DNA of 64,000 nucleotides from Philopedon plagiatum. Its lineage: Eukaryota > Arthropoda > Insecta > Coleoptera > Curculionidae. Position numbers and translations under genes: made by a program. Numbering within the stretch: position 1 is the first letter of the stretch; each line of letters opens with the position of its first letter. The stretch covers positions 65,159,713 to 65,223,712 of the forward strand of contig OZ020190.1 of the NCBI GenBank assembly GCA_963971165.1. Reading direction: 5' to 3'. Positions 1-10,684 of this stretch are shown piece by piece. Below the pieces are notes generated by a model. The model worked only from the letters and a program-made list of their open reading frames with translations, was not told where the DNA came from and made no database searches.

Positions 1-306
1 ATGTCCAATAGCTTTAATTGAAATTATTGGGCTATTAATTTCGTCTATGATATATAAGAGTCGTAAAGAAGGTAGAGCAATTAAAATTAAGGTAAAAGCT
101 GGTAAAATTGTTCAAATTATTTCAATTAATTGACCTTCTAATAGATACCGATGAATAAATTTATTAAATAGCATTCTAATAAGTATTTGGCCTACAAGAA
201 TGGTAATAATTACTAAAATTATTAGAGTGTGATCATGGAAGAATATAAGTTGTTCTATTACTGGGAATGCGCTATCTTGGAGAAGAAGGGTCTTTCATGT
301 TGCAAT
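1..306 (-). pseudogene. cox2: cox2 N-terminal part (NUMT copy)
   Basis: The first 102 codons of cytochrome c oxidase subunit II, cut by the window edge. Translated with the mitochondrial code it runs from an ATT start at 304-306 through the conserved WKTLLLQDSAFPVMEQL region, the first transmembrane helix, GQLIEMIWTILPA and LPSLRLLYMMDEIN, and is still open at position 1. COX2 carries the CuA centre, but that part lies outside the window. In the nucleus this copy cannot be expressed as the mitochondrial protein because of its TGA/ATA codon use. The start was chosen because it abuts trnL2 directly, as in insect mtDNA. Confidence 0.9.
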
Positions 307-371
307 TTCTAAAAAAAGTTTAATCTTAATAATTGGGGTTTAAATCCAATGCACTATTCTGCCATATTAGA
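307..371 (-). tRNA. trnL2: trnL2 (tRNA-Leu UUR), NUMT copy
   Basis: Sits between cox1 and cox2 as in ancestral insect mtDNA. On the minus strand the acceptor stem TCTAATA pairs with the 3' TTTTAGA region, and the anticodon loop reads TTTAAAC with anticodon TAA. Its 5' end overlaps the cox1 stop by a few bases, which is usual. Confidence 0.88.
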
Positions 372-1912
372 AATTTGAAGTTATAGCAGGAAGTTCTAGG
401 AATCTATGTTCAGCTGGGGGAAAGAACTGGTATCATTCTATGAATGTAGTTATTCTTGAAGAAGATAAGTTTATTCGTTTTACAGCAAAAGCTTCTCATA
501 AAATAAAAATAAAGTAGAATACTCCTATCAATGAAATTAATCTTCCAATAGAAGAAATGATATTTCATAATGTATAGGCATCAGGATAATCTGAGTATCG
601 TCGAGGTATTCCTCTTAATCCTAACAAATGTTGAGGGAAAAAGGTTAAATTAACTCCAATGAATATAACTAAAAATTGAGTTTTCAAATATTTATTATTC
701 AAGGTTAATCCTGTAAAAAGAGGGAATCATTGTACTATTCCTCCTAAAATAGCGAATACTGCTCCCATAGATAGGACATAGTGAAAATGGGCTACTACAT
801 AATAAGTATCATGGAGGATGATATCGATTGAAGAATTTGCTAATACAACTCCAGTTAATCCCCCTATTGTGAATAGAAAGAGAAATCCTAAAGATCATAG
901 AGATCTAGGGTTAAATGAAATTAAGGTACCCTGGTATGTGGCTAATCATCTAAAAATTTTAATTCCTGTAGGAACAGCAATGATTTATTGTAGCCGAGGT
1001 AAAATAAGCTCGAGTGTCAACATCTATTCCAACCGTGAATATATGATGTGCCCATACGACAAATCCTAATAATCCAATAGCCATTATAGCATAGATTATT
1101 CCTAATACCCCAAAGGGTTCTTTTTTTCTTCTTTCTTGTCTAATAATATAGGAGATTATTCCAAATCCAGGTAAAATTAAAATGTAAACTTCTGGGTGTC
1201 CAAAGAATCTAAATAGATGTTGGTATAAGATTGGGTCACCTCCTCCTGCTGGGTCAAAAAAGGATGTATTAATATTTCGGTCAGTTAGAAGTATAGTGAT
1301 AGCTCCTGCTAAAACAGGTAGAGAAAGAAGTAAAATTGCTGTAATTTTTACAGATCATACAAATAAAGAAATACGTTCTGGAGATATTCCTTGTGGTCGT
1401 ATATTAATAACTGTAGAGATAAAATTAATGGCTCCTAAAATTGAAGATACTCCTGCTATATGGAGTCTAAAAATTGCTAAGTCTACTGATGATTCCTCAT
1501 GAGCAATATTAGCGGATAATGGGGGATAGACTGTTCAGCCTGTTCCTGCCCCCTTATCAACAATTCTTCTTATTAATAGAAGAGATAATGAAGGAGGAAG
1601 AAGTCAAAATCTTATATTATTAAGACGAGGAAAGGCTATATCGGGAGCTCCTAATATTAAAGGAACTAATCAATTTCCAAATCCTCCAATTATCATAGGT
1701 ATAACTATGAAAAAAATTATAATAAAAGCATGAGCTGTTACAATTACATTGTAAATTTGGTCGTCACCAATTAAAGATCCGGGATTTCCTAATTCTGTAC
1801 GAATTAGCATTCTCAGGGATGTTCCTACTATGCCCGATCAAGCTCCAAAAATAAAATATAAAGTACCAATATCTTTATGATTAGTAGAGTAAAATCATTT
1901 ATTCGGTAAAAT
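367..1912 (-). pseudogene. cox1: cox1, complete but frameshifted (NUMT copy)
   Basis: Cytochrome c oxidase subunit I, from an ATT start at 1910-1912 (followed by LPNKWFYSTNHKDIG) to TAA at 367-369. Nearly all conserved blocks are readable, including GAGTGWTVYPPL, SLHMAGVSSILGAINF, VWAHHMFTVGMDVDTRAYF and HDTYYVVAHFHYVLSMGAVFAI. Two defects are visible. A run of three T at 984-986 has one base too many, shifting frame in the conserved ATMIIAVPTG block, so the span is 1546 nt, not a multiple of 3. The normally invariant Trp in HLFWFFGHPEV is an AGA codon (Ser) at 1208-1210. The residue pattern is beetle-like, an impression from conserved positions only. Confidence 0.92.
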
Positions 1913-1968
1913 GGCTGAAAATTAGGCGATATTGTAAATTTATTTATGAAATTAAAATTTCTTTTACT
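1905..1968 (+). tRNA. trnY: trnY (tRNA-Tyr), NUMT copy
   Basis: Anticodon GTA lies in GATATTGTAAATTTA. The acceptor stem GGTAAAA pairs with TTTTACT at the 3' end. It is on the strand opposite cox1, overlapping its first bases, as in insects. Confidence 0.85.
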
Positions 1969-1971
1969 ATT

Positions 1972-2034
1972 AAGCTATATAGTCTAAAGGATATTAAATT
2001 GCAAATTTAAAGGTAAATTAAAATTTTGTAGCTT
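1972..2034 (+). tRNA. trnC: trnC (tRNA-Cys), NUMT copy
   Basis: Anticodon GCA within AAATTGCAAATTT. The acceptor arm AAGCTA pairs with TAGCTT. It lies between trnY and trnW as expected. Confidence 0.85.
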
Positions 2035-2035
2035 A

Positions 2036-2100
2036 AATTTAAGGCTTAGACAAGGTCTAATTTTGACTTTGAAGGTCAATATTTTTTAACTTAAATCCTT
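2036..2100 (-). tRNA. trnW: trnW (tRNA-Trp, UCA), NUMT copy
   Basis: On the minus strand the anticodon loop CTTCAAA carries TCA, which decodes mitochondrial TGA/TGG. It sits immediately downstream of nad2 and upstream of trnC, the standard W-C-Y cluster. Confidence 0.82.
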
Positions 2101-2934
2101 ATACAGAAATAAAATATGTATATAAATATAGGATTAAAGTATGGAATCTATGAATCTGCATATGATTAATCCTAATAAAGAAAATAGTTTAGTTATAAAG
2201 TGGAAATAATTAATTTTATTAAAACGAATAATTAATGTTTCTTCTGAGTAGACAGTAAATGAAGAAAAGGTAATTCGTAGATAGAAATATAGAGAAATTA
2301 GTGTAAAAATAATTAGTATAGCTGTTACAAAGTAGTGTTTATTTTCAATTATATTATTGATTGCTAATCATTTAGGTAGAAACCCGAGGAATGGGGGTAA
2401 CCCTCCTAGTGATATAAAATTTATTATAAATAGAAATTTAACTTTCTTTTTTAGGTTAAAGATATTTGCTAATTGACTTAGATAAAAAATATTATATTTT
2501 TTAAGGATTAATAAAATATTTATATTGATAAAACAATAGGCTAATATATAGAAGATTCAAATATTTGTGGAGGTTAAAAGGGTTGCAATTACTCATCCTA
2601 CATGATTAATAGAAGAATAAGCTATAATTTTACGTAGACAAATTTGATTTAAACCTTGTAGCCCTCTAATTATAGAAGAGATAATAATAATAATAGAAAA
2701 TACAAGAGAGTAAGATTTAACTAAGTATGCTATTAAAATAGGTGCAATTTTTTGTCAGGTTATAATAATAAAAATATTTGATCAATTTAGTCCTCTTAAT
2801 ACTTCTGGGACTCAGAAATGAAATGGAGCAGTTCCTATTTTAAGGAGTAGGGCGGTTCTTAAAATAATAGTTTTAGGAATATCTATTTCTTGGGTTAATG
2901 AATTTTTTGTTAAAAAAAGATTAGTAAAGCATAT

Positions 2935-5013
2935 AAACTGGTCAACAGAAAAATCGGCAAAAGCGATTTTAACTCGACTTTTCGAACTGCTATAACTTTT
3001 TAAAAACTTAACTTTTTTGAGAGCGGTTTTCGGATATTGATAGCTCGTCTTTCCCAAATTAAGCATCAAGAAGTGATTTTGCAATGGAAGTGACATTTTC
3101 ATGCTATACAGGGTAATTAATAAGGTAATGTAAAACTACTAAAAGTTTAGGTGTGTGCCATATTGCCAATAATTTTTTTTGGTCGTTCCGCCATAGCAAG
3201 TTAGTAAGCTGCTATCAATATCTCCAGACGTATTCGCCGGAATTTCGATTAATGGTCTCTGGCGAAAAATACAGGAGAAAACAAAAAAAGCATACAAATT
3301 TTGGTAGTGTCATTTTTAAAACGCTGTAGCTGGAAAACGGATTGATAGACTTTGTCGGGCTTCTTAGGTATTGAAAGCCCTTTCGTGTGGTGTTTTATCT
3401 AAAAAACTGTTTTTTTTTTCAAGGTCAAAATGTTTGCGTTGTATAGGGGCGAACTAAAAAGTAAATGAAAACCATTGTTAAAAATGTTTTTTTTTTAATT
3501 TGTGAAAATTGAGCAGTATGTGTTTGTTTTCTTCCAAAATGAGGGCGTTTTGTCCACCTCTCGGTTAGTTATACAGCGTGTCCACAAACCATCTTAACAA
3601 ATCGGAAACATTTTATTTTTGACTTTACAGAAAAAAAAAGTTATTCTTTATAAAAAGTTCTGCATCCTGAGAAAATCACATTGCAATTCAAAAATTTGAT
3701 TTAAGACATACAGGGTGGCTCAAAAATGTAAAAGTCCTAATCCACGTGAAGCTAAAAAGACACAAATCGATATTTAAAGGTAAACTGCCACTGTAAATAT
3801 AGTAGAGGTAACTTTTATGTTAGTGAATTAGGTTTGGAACATACAAGAGGTCCCAAAAATAAAATAAATTTTTAATTATTGACTTTACAAAAAAAGTATC
3901 TTCATAAAAAGTCAACATTGTGAAAAAATAGCATAATTATTCAAAAACATGATATAGGACAATACAGAGTGGCTTAAAAAGCTGAAAGTCTCAATTTACG
4001 TAAAGTTAAAGAGACACCAAATCTTTATTTAAAGATAAACTGTATAGGTACTTTTTTGTAAAGTTGATAATAAAAAATTATTTTTATTTTTGGGACCTCC
4101 TGTATATTCCAAACCTAATTCACTAACATAAAAAGTTAACACTAGTACATTTGCAGTGGCAGTTTACCCTTAAATAACGATTTTCTGTCTTTTTAGCTTC
4201 ACATGGCTTAGGACTTTTACATTTTTGAGTCACCCTGTGTGTCTTAGATCAAATTTTTGAATGGCTATGCTATTTTCTCACGATGCAGAACTTTTTATGA
4301 GGGATTACCTTTTTTGTAAAGTCAAAAATAAAAAAGTGTCGCATTTGTTTAGATGGTTTCTGGACACGCTGTATAACTAATAAAAATTTGAGCAAAACGC
4401 CGTAGTTCTGGAAGAAAAAAAAACGCATACTGCTCAGTTTGCACAAATTAAAAGAAAACTTATTTTTAACAACACTTTTCATTTATTTTTTAGTTCACCC
4501 CTATACAACGCAAACATTTTGACATTGAACAAAAAACAGTTTATTAGGTAAAACTCTACACAAAAAGGGCTTTCAATTCCCAAAAAGCCCGACAAAGTCT
4601 ATTAATCCATTTTCCAGCTACAGCGTTTTAAAAATGACGCTACCAAAATTTGTATGCTTTTTTTGTTTTCTCCTGTATTTTTCGCCAGAGACCATTAATC
4701 GAAATTCCGGCGAATACGTCTGGAGATATTGATAGCAGCTTACTAACTTGCTATGGCGGAACGACCAAAAAAAATTATTGGCAATATGGCACACACCTAA
4801 ACTTTTAGTAGTTTTACATTACGTTATTAATTACCCTGTATAGCATGAAAATGTCACTTCCATTGCAAAATCACTTCTTGATGCTTAATTTGGGAAAGAC
4901 GAGCTATCAATATCCGAAAACCGCTCTCAAAAAAGTTAAGTTTTTAAAAAATTATAGCAGTTTGAAAAGTCGGGTAAAAATCGCTTTTGCCGATTTTTTT
5001 GTTGACCAGTTTA
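2935..5013. mobile_element. Foldback element inserted in nad2
   Basis: A giant inverted repeat with arms of about 960 bp (2935-3897 and about 4050-5013). Termini are AAACTGGTCAACA and its complement TTGACCAGTTT. The flanking target is TATA-rich, and a 2-4 bp duplication (AT or TATA) fits. The nad2 sequence on both sides rejoins cleanly. The arms contain no credible gene, and the matching ORFs in the two arms are simply mirror images. Internally, blocks containing CAGGGTGGCTCAAAAATG recur. It is a non-autonomous DNA transposon of unassigned superfamily. Confidence 0.85.
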
Positions 5014-5056
5014 TAATTAATGAGGATCCTATTGCTTGATCAATAATAGTATATTT

Positions 5057-5817
5057 CATTACCAGTCCGGAAAAAAGGATTTTTCTGTGCGCGCTTGACA
5101 AATTCTCGTGTGAGGCGCAGCCGAACACGGGAAGTCAAGCAAGCACGGAAAATCCATTTCTGGACGTGTAATGAACGATATTTTTTATTATACTTCTTTG
5201 AAAACGATAACATAAAACAAAATATAACATAAAAAAATACATACATACAAAATAAACTTGGAATATTTTTATTTTCACAACTGTTATCGGAATTTAAAAA
5301 AAAAACTACTAGAGTAATTAAAAATTAACTATTAATAATGAAAGATGCCACTTTTTCAGGTTGAGAGAACATTTTATTAGAATGAATTTAATTGACAGAA
5401 AATTAACAACGCTGACAATATGGTCTTTGGCAGGTATGATGCGTTTTCATGGTAACTTTCAAATCATTTAAAAGGTGATTTAAATTTGTCTATGTCAGAT
5501 AAGATTGACAAAACGTCAAAAAATATTTCAGAAATTCATCTAAATATTCAAATATTTACGAAATAAAATACAAAATAGGTACATATTAAATATCAGATAG
5601 CATATAGACTTTCTTGAGTTTAGTTTATTTTCCTATACCTATATTTCTATTTTAAAGCCAAAAAATAGTCGGTATCTTCATTCAGCACACTGAAAGAACT
5701 GGAGACCAGGAAAATTTTTTCCGTGCGCTCTTTCCGTGCGCTAGCCCGAAAAAGCCCATCTTACATTATTACTAAAACAGATGAAAATAAGGTGTTTTCA
5801 AAGAAGTATAATAAAAA
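5057..5817. mobile_element. Second insertion in nad2, starting with a 117-bp hairpin
   Basis: Flanked by ATATTT at 5051-5056 and 5818-5823, the probable target-site duplication in nad2. The left 117 bp (5057-5173) is an imperfect palindrome running from CATTACCAGTCC to GGACGTGTAATG. Further in, 5178-5205 is the inverted repeat of 5795-5822, containing TTATTATACTTCTTTG. GC-rich hairpin tracts with TCCGTGCGC recur near 5715-5750. No coding potential was recognised. It may be two nested small elements rather than one. Confidence 0.7.
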
Positions 5818-5995
5818 ATATTTTACTGAAGCCTCTGAGGGGTATTTATTATCAGGGTCTTTTAAAAGTGGGATAATTGAAAGTAAATTGATTGCTAATC
5901 CAATTCAAGAAGAAAATCAAGAGTAACCTGCGGCAGCAATAAGAATTCCTATAATCATTATATTAATAAATAAAATTTTGTATCATTTTATGATT

Positions 5996-6064
5996 AAAAA
6001 GAAAAGGATTAAAACCTTTATAAATGGGGTATGAACCCATTAGCTTAATTAGCTTATCTTTTTA
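5996..6064 (-). tRNA. trnM: trnM (tRNA-Met), NUMT copy
   Basis: The minus strand carries the conserved GGGTTCATACCCC anticodon arm with anticodon CAT, the D-arm AAGCTAATTAAGCTAA, and an AAAAAGA acceptor pairing with TCTTTTT. It directly precedes nad2. Confidence 0.9.
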
Positions 6065-6176
6065 AATTTATACCTAATAGAATTAAACTATTTCCTTAAA
6101 TATCAAAAATTTTTATACGTCTTATACTAAGGCATAAATTTTGTACTTAAAAAAAATTATCTAAAGGTAATTTGCA
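6065..6176. other. Expected trnQ/trnI interval, not resolved
   Basis: In ancestral insect mtDNA trnQ and trnI lie here between trnM and the control region. The AT-rich sequence contains possible fragments (a TTTTGAT loop on the minus strand near 6110) but no cloverleaf I can defend. They may be lost, divergent or rearranged in this copy. Confidence 0.3.
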
Positions 6177-6899
6177 CTCTAGCATTCTCAGTCTGAATCA
6201 ATCGACGACCTAGAAAACTCTAGCATGCTCAGTCCGAATCAATCGACGACCTAGAAAACTCTAGCATTCTCAGTCCGAATCATCGACGACCTAGAAAACT
6301 CTAGCATTCTCAGTCCGAATCAATCGACGACCTAGAAAACTCTAGCACTCTCAGTCCGAATCAATCGACGACCTAGAAAACTCTAGCATTCTCAGTCCGA
6401 ATCAATCGACGACCTAGAAAACTCTAGCATTCTCAGTCTGAATCAATCGACGACCTAGAAAACTCTAGCATTCTCAGTCCGAATCAATCGACGACCTAGA
6501 AAACTAGCATTCTCAGTCCGAATCAATCGACGACCTAGAAAACTCTAGCATTCTCAGTCCGAATCAATCGACGACCTAGAAAACTCTAGCATTCTCAGTC
6601 CGAATCAATCGACGACCTAGAAAACTCTAGCATTCTGTCCGAATCAATCGACGACCTAGAAAACTCTAGCATTCTCAGTTCGAATCAATCGACGACCTAG
6701 AAAACTCTAGCATTCTCAGTCCGAATCAATCAACGACCTAGAAAACTCTAGCATTCTCAGTCCGAATCAATCTAAGACCTAGAAAACTCTAGCATTCTCA
6801 GTCCGAATCAATCGACGACCTAGAAAACTAGCATTCTCAGTCCGAATCAATCGACGACCTAGAAAACTCTAGCATTCTCAGTCTGAATCAATCTACGAC
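6177..6899. repeat. Control-region tandem array, 41-bp unit, about 17-18 copies
   Basis: The unit starts CTCTAGCATTCTCAGTCCGA and continues ATCAATCGACGACCTAGAAAA. Copies differ only by point changes or 2-5 bp deletions (for example the shortened copies near 6245-6290, 6500 and 6635). It is placed in the mitochondrial control region of the NUMT. It is perfect direct repetition with no unique spacers, so it is not a CRISPR array. Confidence 0.95.
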
Positions 6900-7272
6900 T
6901 TGAATTTAGGGGTTTAGGTAAATTTGAAGGTATTTTTGAATAATTTGGGCTTATTCAAAAGACTAAAATTTACCCGGGGTTTCCTTTATTTTGAATAATT
7001 TGGGCTTATTCAAAAGGAGTGAAGCTTTCAATATTTTTCAAAATATTCTTAAATTAAAAATTTGAAATAACATTTTACTATTTTAATGGAAGTAGCTAAG
7101 CTACATGGTTTATTCTATCAAAATAATTCTTTTTATCAGACATCCCATTTCCTATTTTAGAGTTTTTTTTTGTGGAATCTTTGAAATTTATGACATGAAA
7201 ATTGAGAATTCCAACGTCGCAAAAATCGTCAAAAAATGTAAAAATGGTGCATTTTTCTGAAATTTTCTGAAA
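6900..7272. other. Control-region spacer between the two arrays
   Basis: AT-rich sequence with two copies of a TTTGAATAATTTGGGCTTAT block (about 6935 and 6990). The same block recurs in each 94-bp repeat downstream, suggesting the second array grew from it. No gene is seen. Confidence 0.6.
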
Positions 7273-8172
7273 GCTAGCTAAAAACTAAGAAGGTATATGC
7301 GTATTTGAATAATTTGGGATTATTTGATAGCGAAATACCTTTAGATCAACAGTTTTGTAAGGCGGAGCTAGCTAAAAACTAAGAAGGTATATGCGTATTT
7401 GAATAATTTGGGCTTATTTGATAGCGAAATACCTTTAGATCAACAGTTTTGTAAGGCGGAGCTAGCTAAAAACTAAGAAGGTATATGCGTATTTGAATAA
7501 TTTGGGCTTATTTGATAGCGAAATACCTTTAGATCAACAGTTTTGTAAGGCGGAGCTAGCTAAAAACTAAGAAGGTATATGCGTATTTGAATAATTTGGG
7601 CTTATTTGATAGCGAAATACCTTTAGATCAACAGTTTTGTAAGGCGGAGCTAGCTAAAAACTAAGAAGGTATATGCGTATTTGAATAATTTGGGCTTATT
7701 TGATAGTGAAATACCTTTAGATCAACAGTTTTGTAAGGCGGAGCTAGCTAAAAACTAAGAAGGTATATGCGTATTTGAATAATTTGGACTTATTTGATAG
7801 CGAAATACCTTTAGATCAACAGTTTTGTAAGGCGGAGCTAGCTAAAAACCAAGAAGGTATATGCGTATTTGAATAATTTGGGCTTATTTGATAGCGAAAT
7901 ACCTTTAGATCAACAGTTTTGTAAGGCGGAGCTAGCTAAAAACTAAGAAGGTATATGCGTATTTGAATAATTTGGGCTTATTTGATAGCGAAATACCTTT
8001 AGATCAACAGTTTTGTAAGGCGGAGCTAGCTAAAAACTAAGAAGGTATATGCGTATTTGAATAATTTGGGCTTATTTGATAGCGAAATACCTTTAGATCA
8101 ACAGTTTTGTAAGGCGGAACTAGCTAAAAACTAAGAAGGTATATTCGTATTTGAATAATTTGGGCTTATTTA
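7273..8172. repeat. Control-region tandem array, 94-bp unit, 9 full copies plus a partial
   Basis: Copies start at 7273, 7367, 7461, 7555, 7649, 7743, 7837, 7931, 8025 and 8119 (partial), each beginning GCTAGCTAAAAACTAAGAAG. The exact 94-bp period and very low divergence point to recent expansion, either in mtDNA before transfer or in the nucleus. Confidence 0.95.
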
Positions 8173-8289
8173 ATAGTTTTATGTTATTTTATTTTGTATA
8201 AAAAAATGAAGTTTTTTCATGCTTATTTTTATTGTAATATTGAAATTTACATGCAAATTTTAGTGAGATTTAGAGTTAATTTTAGACAG

Positions 8290-8812
8290 GTTAATAGGCT
8301 TAAATAGAGTCGCAGTAAAAAGTTTAGATTAATTTAAGAAATTAAGAATCATTTAAGATATTTAGTATTAACAAAATTTGTGCCAGCAGTTGCGGTTATA
8401 TAGGTAATGCTACAATAAATTTTCGGTTATAATTAATGTAAGTTTATAAGAATTTAATTATAGTTTTATTAAGTGAAATTTTAAAGTTAAATGGAAGTTT
8501 TTATATAGATTATGAGGTTATTAAATTTAAGAAAAAAACTAGGATTAGATACCCTATTATTTTAAATGAAATGTTTAAATACTTGATTAGTAGTAATGTT
8601 CTTGAAAATTAAAGAATCTGGCGGTATTTTAGTCTATTCAGAGGAACCTGACCTATAATTGATGGTCCACGATTTTTTTTACTTATTTTCTATAAGTTTG
8701 CATATCGCCGTAGGTTGAATATTTTTAAAAAATTGTAATATTCAAAGGTTATTTAAATAAAATAAATCAGGTCAAGATGTAGTTTATAAATAAGAAGAGG
8801 TGGGTTACAATA
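8290..8812 (+). pseudogene. rrnS: rrnS (12S rRNA), 5' two-thirds, NUMT copy
   Basis: Recognised by GTGCCAGCAGTTGCGGTTAT (530-loop region), AAACTAGGATTAGATACCCT (universal 12S block) and AAGAGGTGGGTTACAAT near the break. It lies on the strand opposite cox1 beside the control region, as in insects. It stops near 8812 where LINE sequence begins, so the 3' third (about 250 nt) is missing. The 5' end is approximate. Confidence 0.88.
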
Positions 8813-8814
8813 CA

Positions 8815-9701
8815 ATATCTTACACAAATTTTCTAGATGGTGTTCAAATAACAGACTTATCGTAAGCGAATCTAAAACGTGCTACATGACCTTCTCACTC
8901 CGTAAAGAATTATATCGAGATCCAAATCTTACATTGAATAACAAACCGGTAAGCAAAGCAGATAATTTCAAATTCCTTGGCATTTATTTAGATCCACATA
9001 TTAAATGGTGCAATCACATAGATTACGTGGCTGGTAAATGAAATACAGCATATTTTGCTATAAGAGACCTAAAAAACACCCTAGAACCAAAGCAACTTCT
9101 TAATACCTATTACGCTCTTGCATATTGCCATTTGAGCTATGGTGTCATTTATTGGGGCCAATCCACCGATCTAGCCAGAATATTCATCCTACAAAAAAGA
9201 CTTACTACAACGATTTACTCCCTGAGTCCCCTGAACTCCTGTAGACCTTTGTTCCTTCAGCATAAGACACTCACGCTCCCATCCATACTGATACTGCACA
9301 CAGTTCTCTTCGTGAAAAAACAGAAAACCAGATTTTCCCAATCCTCAACAATTCACAATCATTCTACAAGAAACAACTCTAACATATACATTCCCCTTCA
9401 CAATACTACCACCTATCAAAAGAGTCCATACTGCTTTTGCGCAAATATGTTTAACAATCTTCCAGCGGGTCTCAAAGAGATACCCTCATACTCTAAATTT
9501 AAAAAATGTGTAATGATCTACCTTTTAAATGAATGTTTTTACAATGTTAACGACTATTTTAAAATTTTAGTTTAGTATTGTTTTTGCAGAATTACTCTAA
9601 TTATTGTTCTCTAGTTTAAGTATTTTAAAATTTTGTTTGTATTTGACGTTGTCATATCGTTTCGATCTGTAGACATAAAGTGGATAAATAAATAAATAAA
9701 T
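8815..9701 (+). mobile_element. LINE A: 5'-truncated Jockey-like element
   Basis: The C-terminal end of a non-LTR reverse transcriptase read on the plus strand: RWCSNNRLIVSESKT, then NFKFLGIYLDPHIKWCNHID (the thumb-side YLG motif), YGVIYWGQSTDLARIFILQK and a terminal NMFNNLPAGLKEIPSYSKF. The frame is open from about 8830 to 9575 except for a TGA near 9036. The 3' end is a TAAATAAATAAAT tail at about 9686-9701. The 5' truncation falls exactly at the end of the 12S copy, so it either landed in the NUMT or marks its right boundary. Confidence 0.85.
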
Positions 9702-10684
9702 TTAAAAGGTAGATCTTTACACATTTTTTAAATTTAGTGTATGAGGGTATCTCTCTGAGACCCGCTGGAAGATTGTTAAACATATTTGCGCAAAAGCAGT
9801 ATGGACTCTTTTGATTGGTGGTAGTATTGTGAAGGGGAATGTATATGTTAGAGTTGTTTCTTGTAGAATGATTGTGAATTGTTGAGGATTGGGAAAATCT
9901 GGTTTTCTGTTTTTTCACGAAGAGAACTGCGTGCAGTATCAGTATGGATGGGAGCGTGAGTATCTTTCTTCTGAAATATAAAATTTTTCAGTTCTTGTGA
10001 GAACCAGATTGGAAATCTATTGCAAAAGTGAGACCGTTTCAGAGGTACAAACATATCACAACAATTATACATAACAGAATAAAAGTTGTTTACAGTTACT
10101 TCTATATTCTCATTTAAAATTGACAGCCAGTCATACGAAAAGAAAAAATTGTTCATCTGAACAAAATTGGCCTTCCTAAAATCGTAATACAAGTGACTTT
10201 CAGGATTTAAGTAATTCATGTTACTAGAACAAATAGATGCTTCCAGTGCTGGGTGGTAAGAATCACACTTTACTAAACCATCCCTCCTTACAATTGATTC
10301 TGTCAATATTGGTAAAACAGAGGTCAAGAATAGCAACGTGATCATTCACAACCCAGTTAAACTGAGATAAGCCCAGAAAAGCAGTTGTTTCACAGCAAAA
10401 TTTCCCTCTCAGTCTTTACATTACCTGGCAGAAGACCAGGATAATCGTCATTGGTGCACCAAGTTATGCTTGAAAGATTATAGTCATCTATAACTAGTAC
10501 GTTTTTAAATTTTTCACACGCGCTTGAAACCGAGTTAAGGTGAGATTCGTAAACAGACACATCCATTGATGGCGGGATATACACACAACCGACACAGTAT
10601 ACAGAGTCTCCCACAGTCACCGAGACCCATGTCTCCTTTACGGAAGGACATCCTATTGCAAGACGACAGGACTTCAAGTTATTA
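9702..10684 (-). pseudogene. LINE B, 3' part: endonuclease fused to 3' end, RT deleted
   Basis: Minus-strand relative of LINE A, joined tail to tail. 10390-10684 encodes mid-endonuclease (VYCVGCVYIPPSMDVSVYES, NVLVIDDYNLSSITW, where DDYN stands for the usual GDFN). 10345 down to about 9968 carries KCDSYHPALE (the family version of the SDH motif) and PIWFSQELKNF. At about 9965 the sequence jumps directly to the 3'-terminal region shared with LINE A (HTDTARSSLREK onward), so the RT domain is deleted. Frames are broken. The 5' half of this element is at 14807-16190, displaced by the 10685-14806 insertion. Confidence 0.82.

Larger units (their letters stand above)
2134..5995 (-). pseudogene. nad2: nad2, split by two transposon insertions (NUMT copy)
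   Basis: NADH dehydrogenase subunit 2 in three pieces on the minus strand. The 5' piece is about 5824-5995 (KWYKILFIN start, GYSWFSSWIGLAINLLSIIP, YPSEASVKY), then about 5014-5056 (TIIDQAIGSSLII), then 2134-2934 (TAPFHFWVPEVLSGLNW, LGGLPPFLGFLPKW, stop TAA at 2134-2136). The pieces sum to about 1010 bp, a normal insect nad2, and I found no frameshift in the mtDNA part. The insertions at 2935-5013 and 5057-5817 can only have occurred after transfer to the nucleus. The exact start codon near the trnM boundary is uncertain. Confidence 0.9.
1..8812. other. Nuclear mitochondrial insertion (NUMT), about 6 kb of mtDNA
   Basis: Contiguous mitochondrial content in the ancestral insect order: cox2, trnL2, cox1, trnY, trnC, trnW, nad2, trnM, control region, rrnS. 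Protein genes read on the minus strand only with the invertebrate mitochondrial code (TGA Trp, AGA Ser, ATA Met). It is judged nuclear because cox1 is frameshifted, nad2 holds two transposon-like insertions, and rrnS joins directly to a LINE near 8812. The left end lies outside the window. Little decay elsewhere suggests a fairly recent transfer. An assembly chimera is less likely, given the nuclear elements inside nad2. Confidence 0.9.

Noticed and set aside
6177..6899. CRISPR-like array of about 41-bp repeats
   Set aside because: Repeats are head to tail with no unique spacers and lie in a mitochondrial control region of a eukaryotic NUMT.
1..8812. Genuine mitochondrial genome segment
   Set aside because: Nuclear-type transposons interrupt nad2, cox1 is frameshifted, and rrnS is truncated at a LINE.
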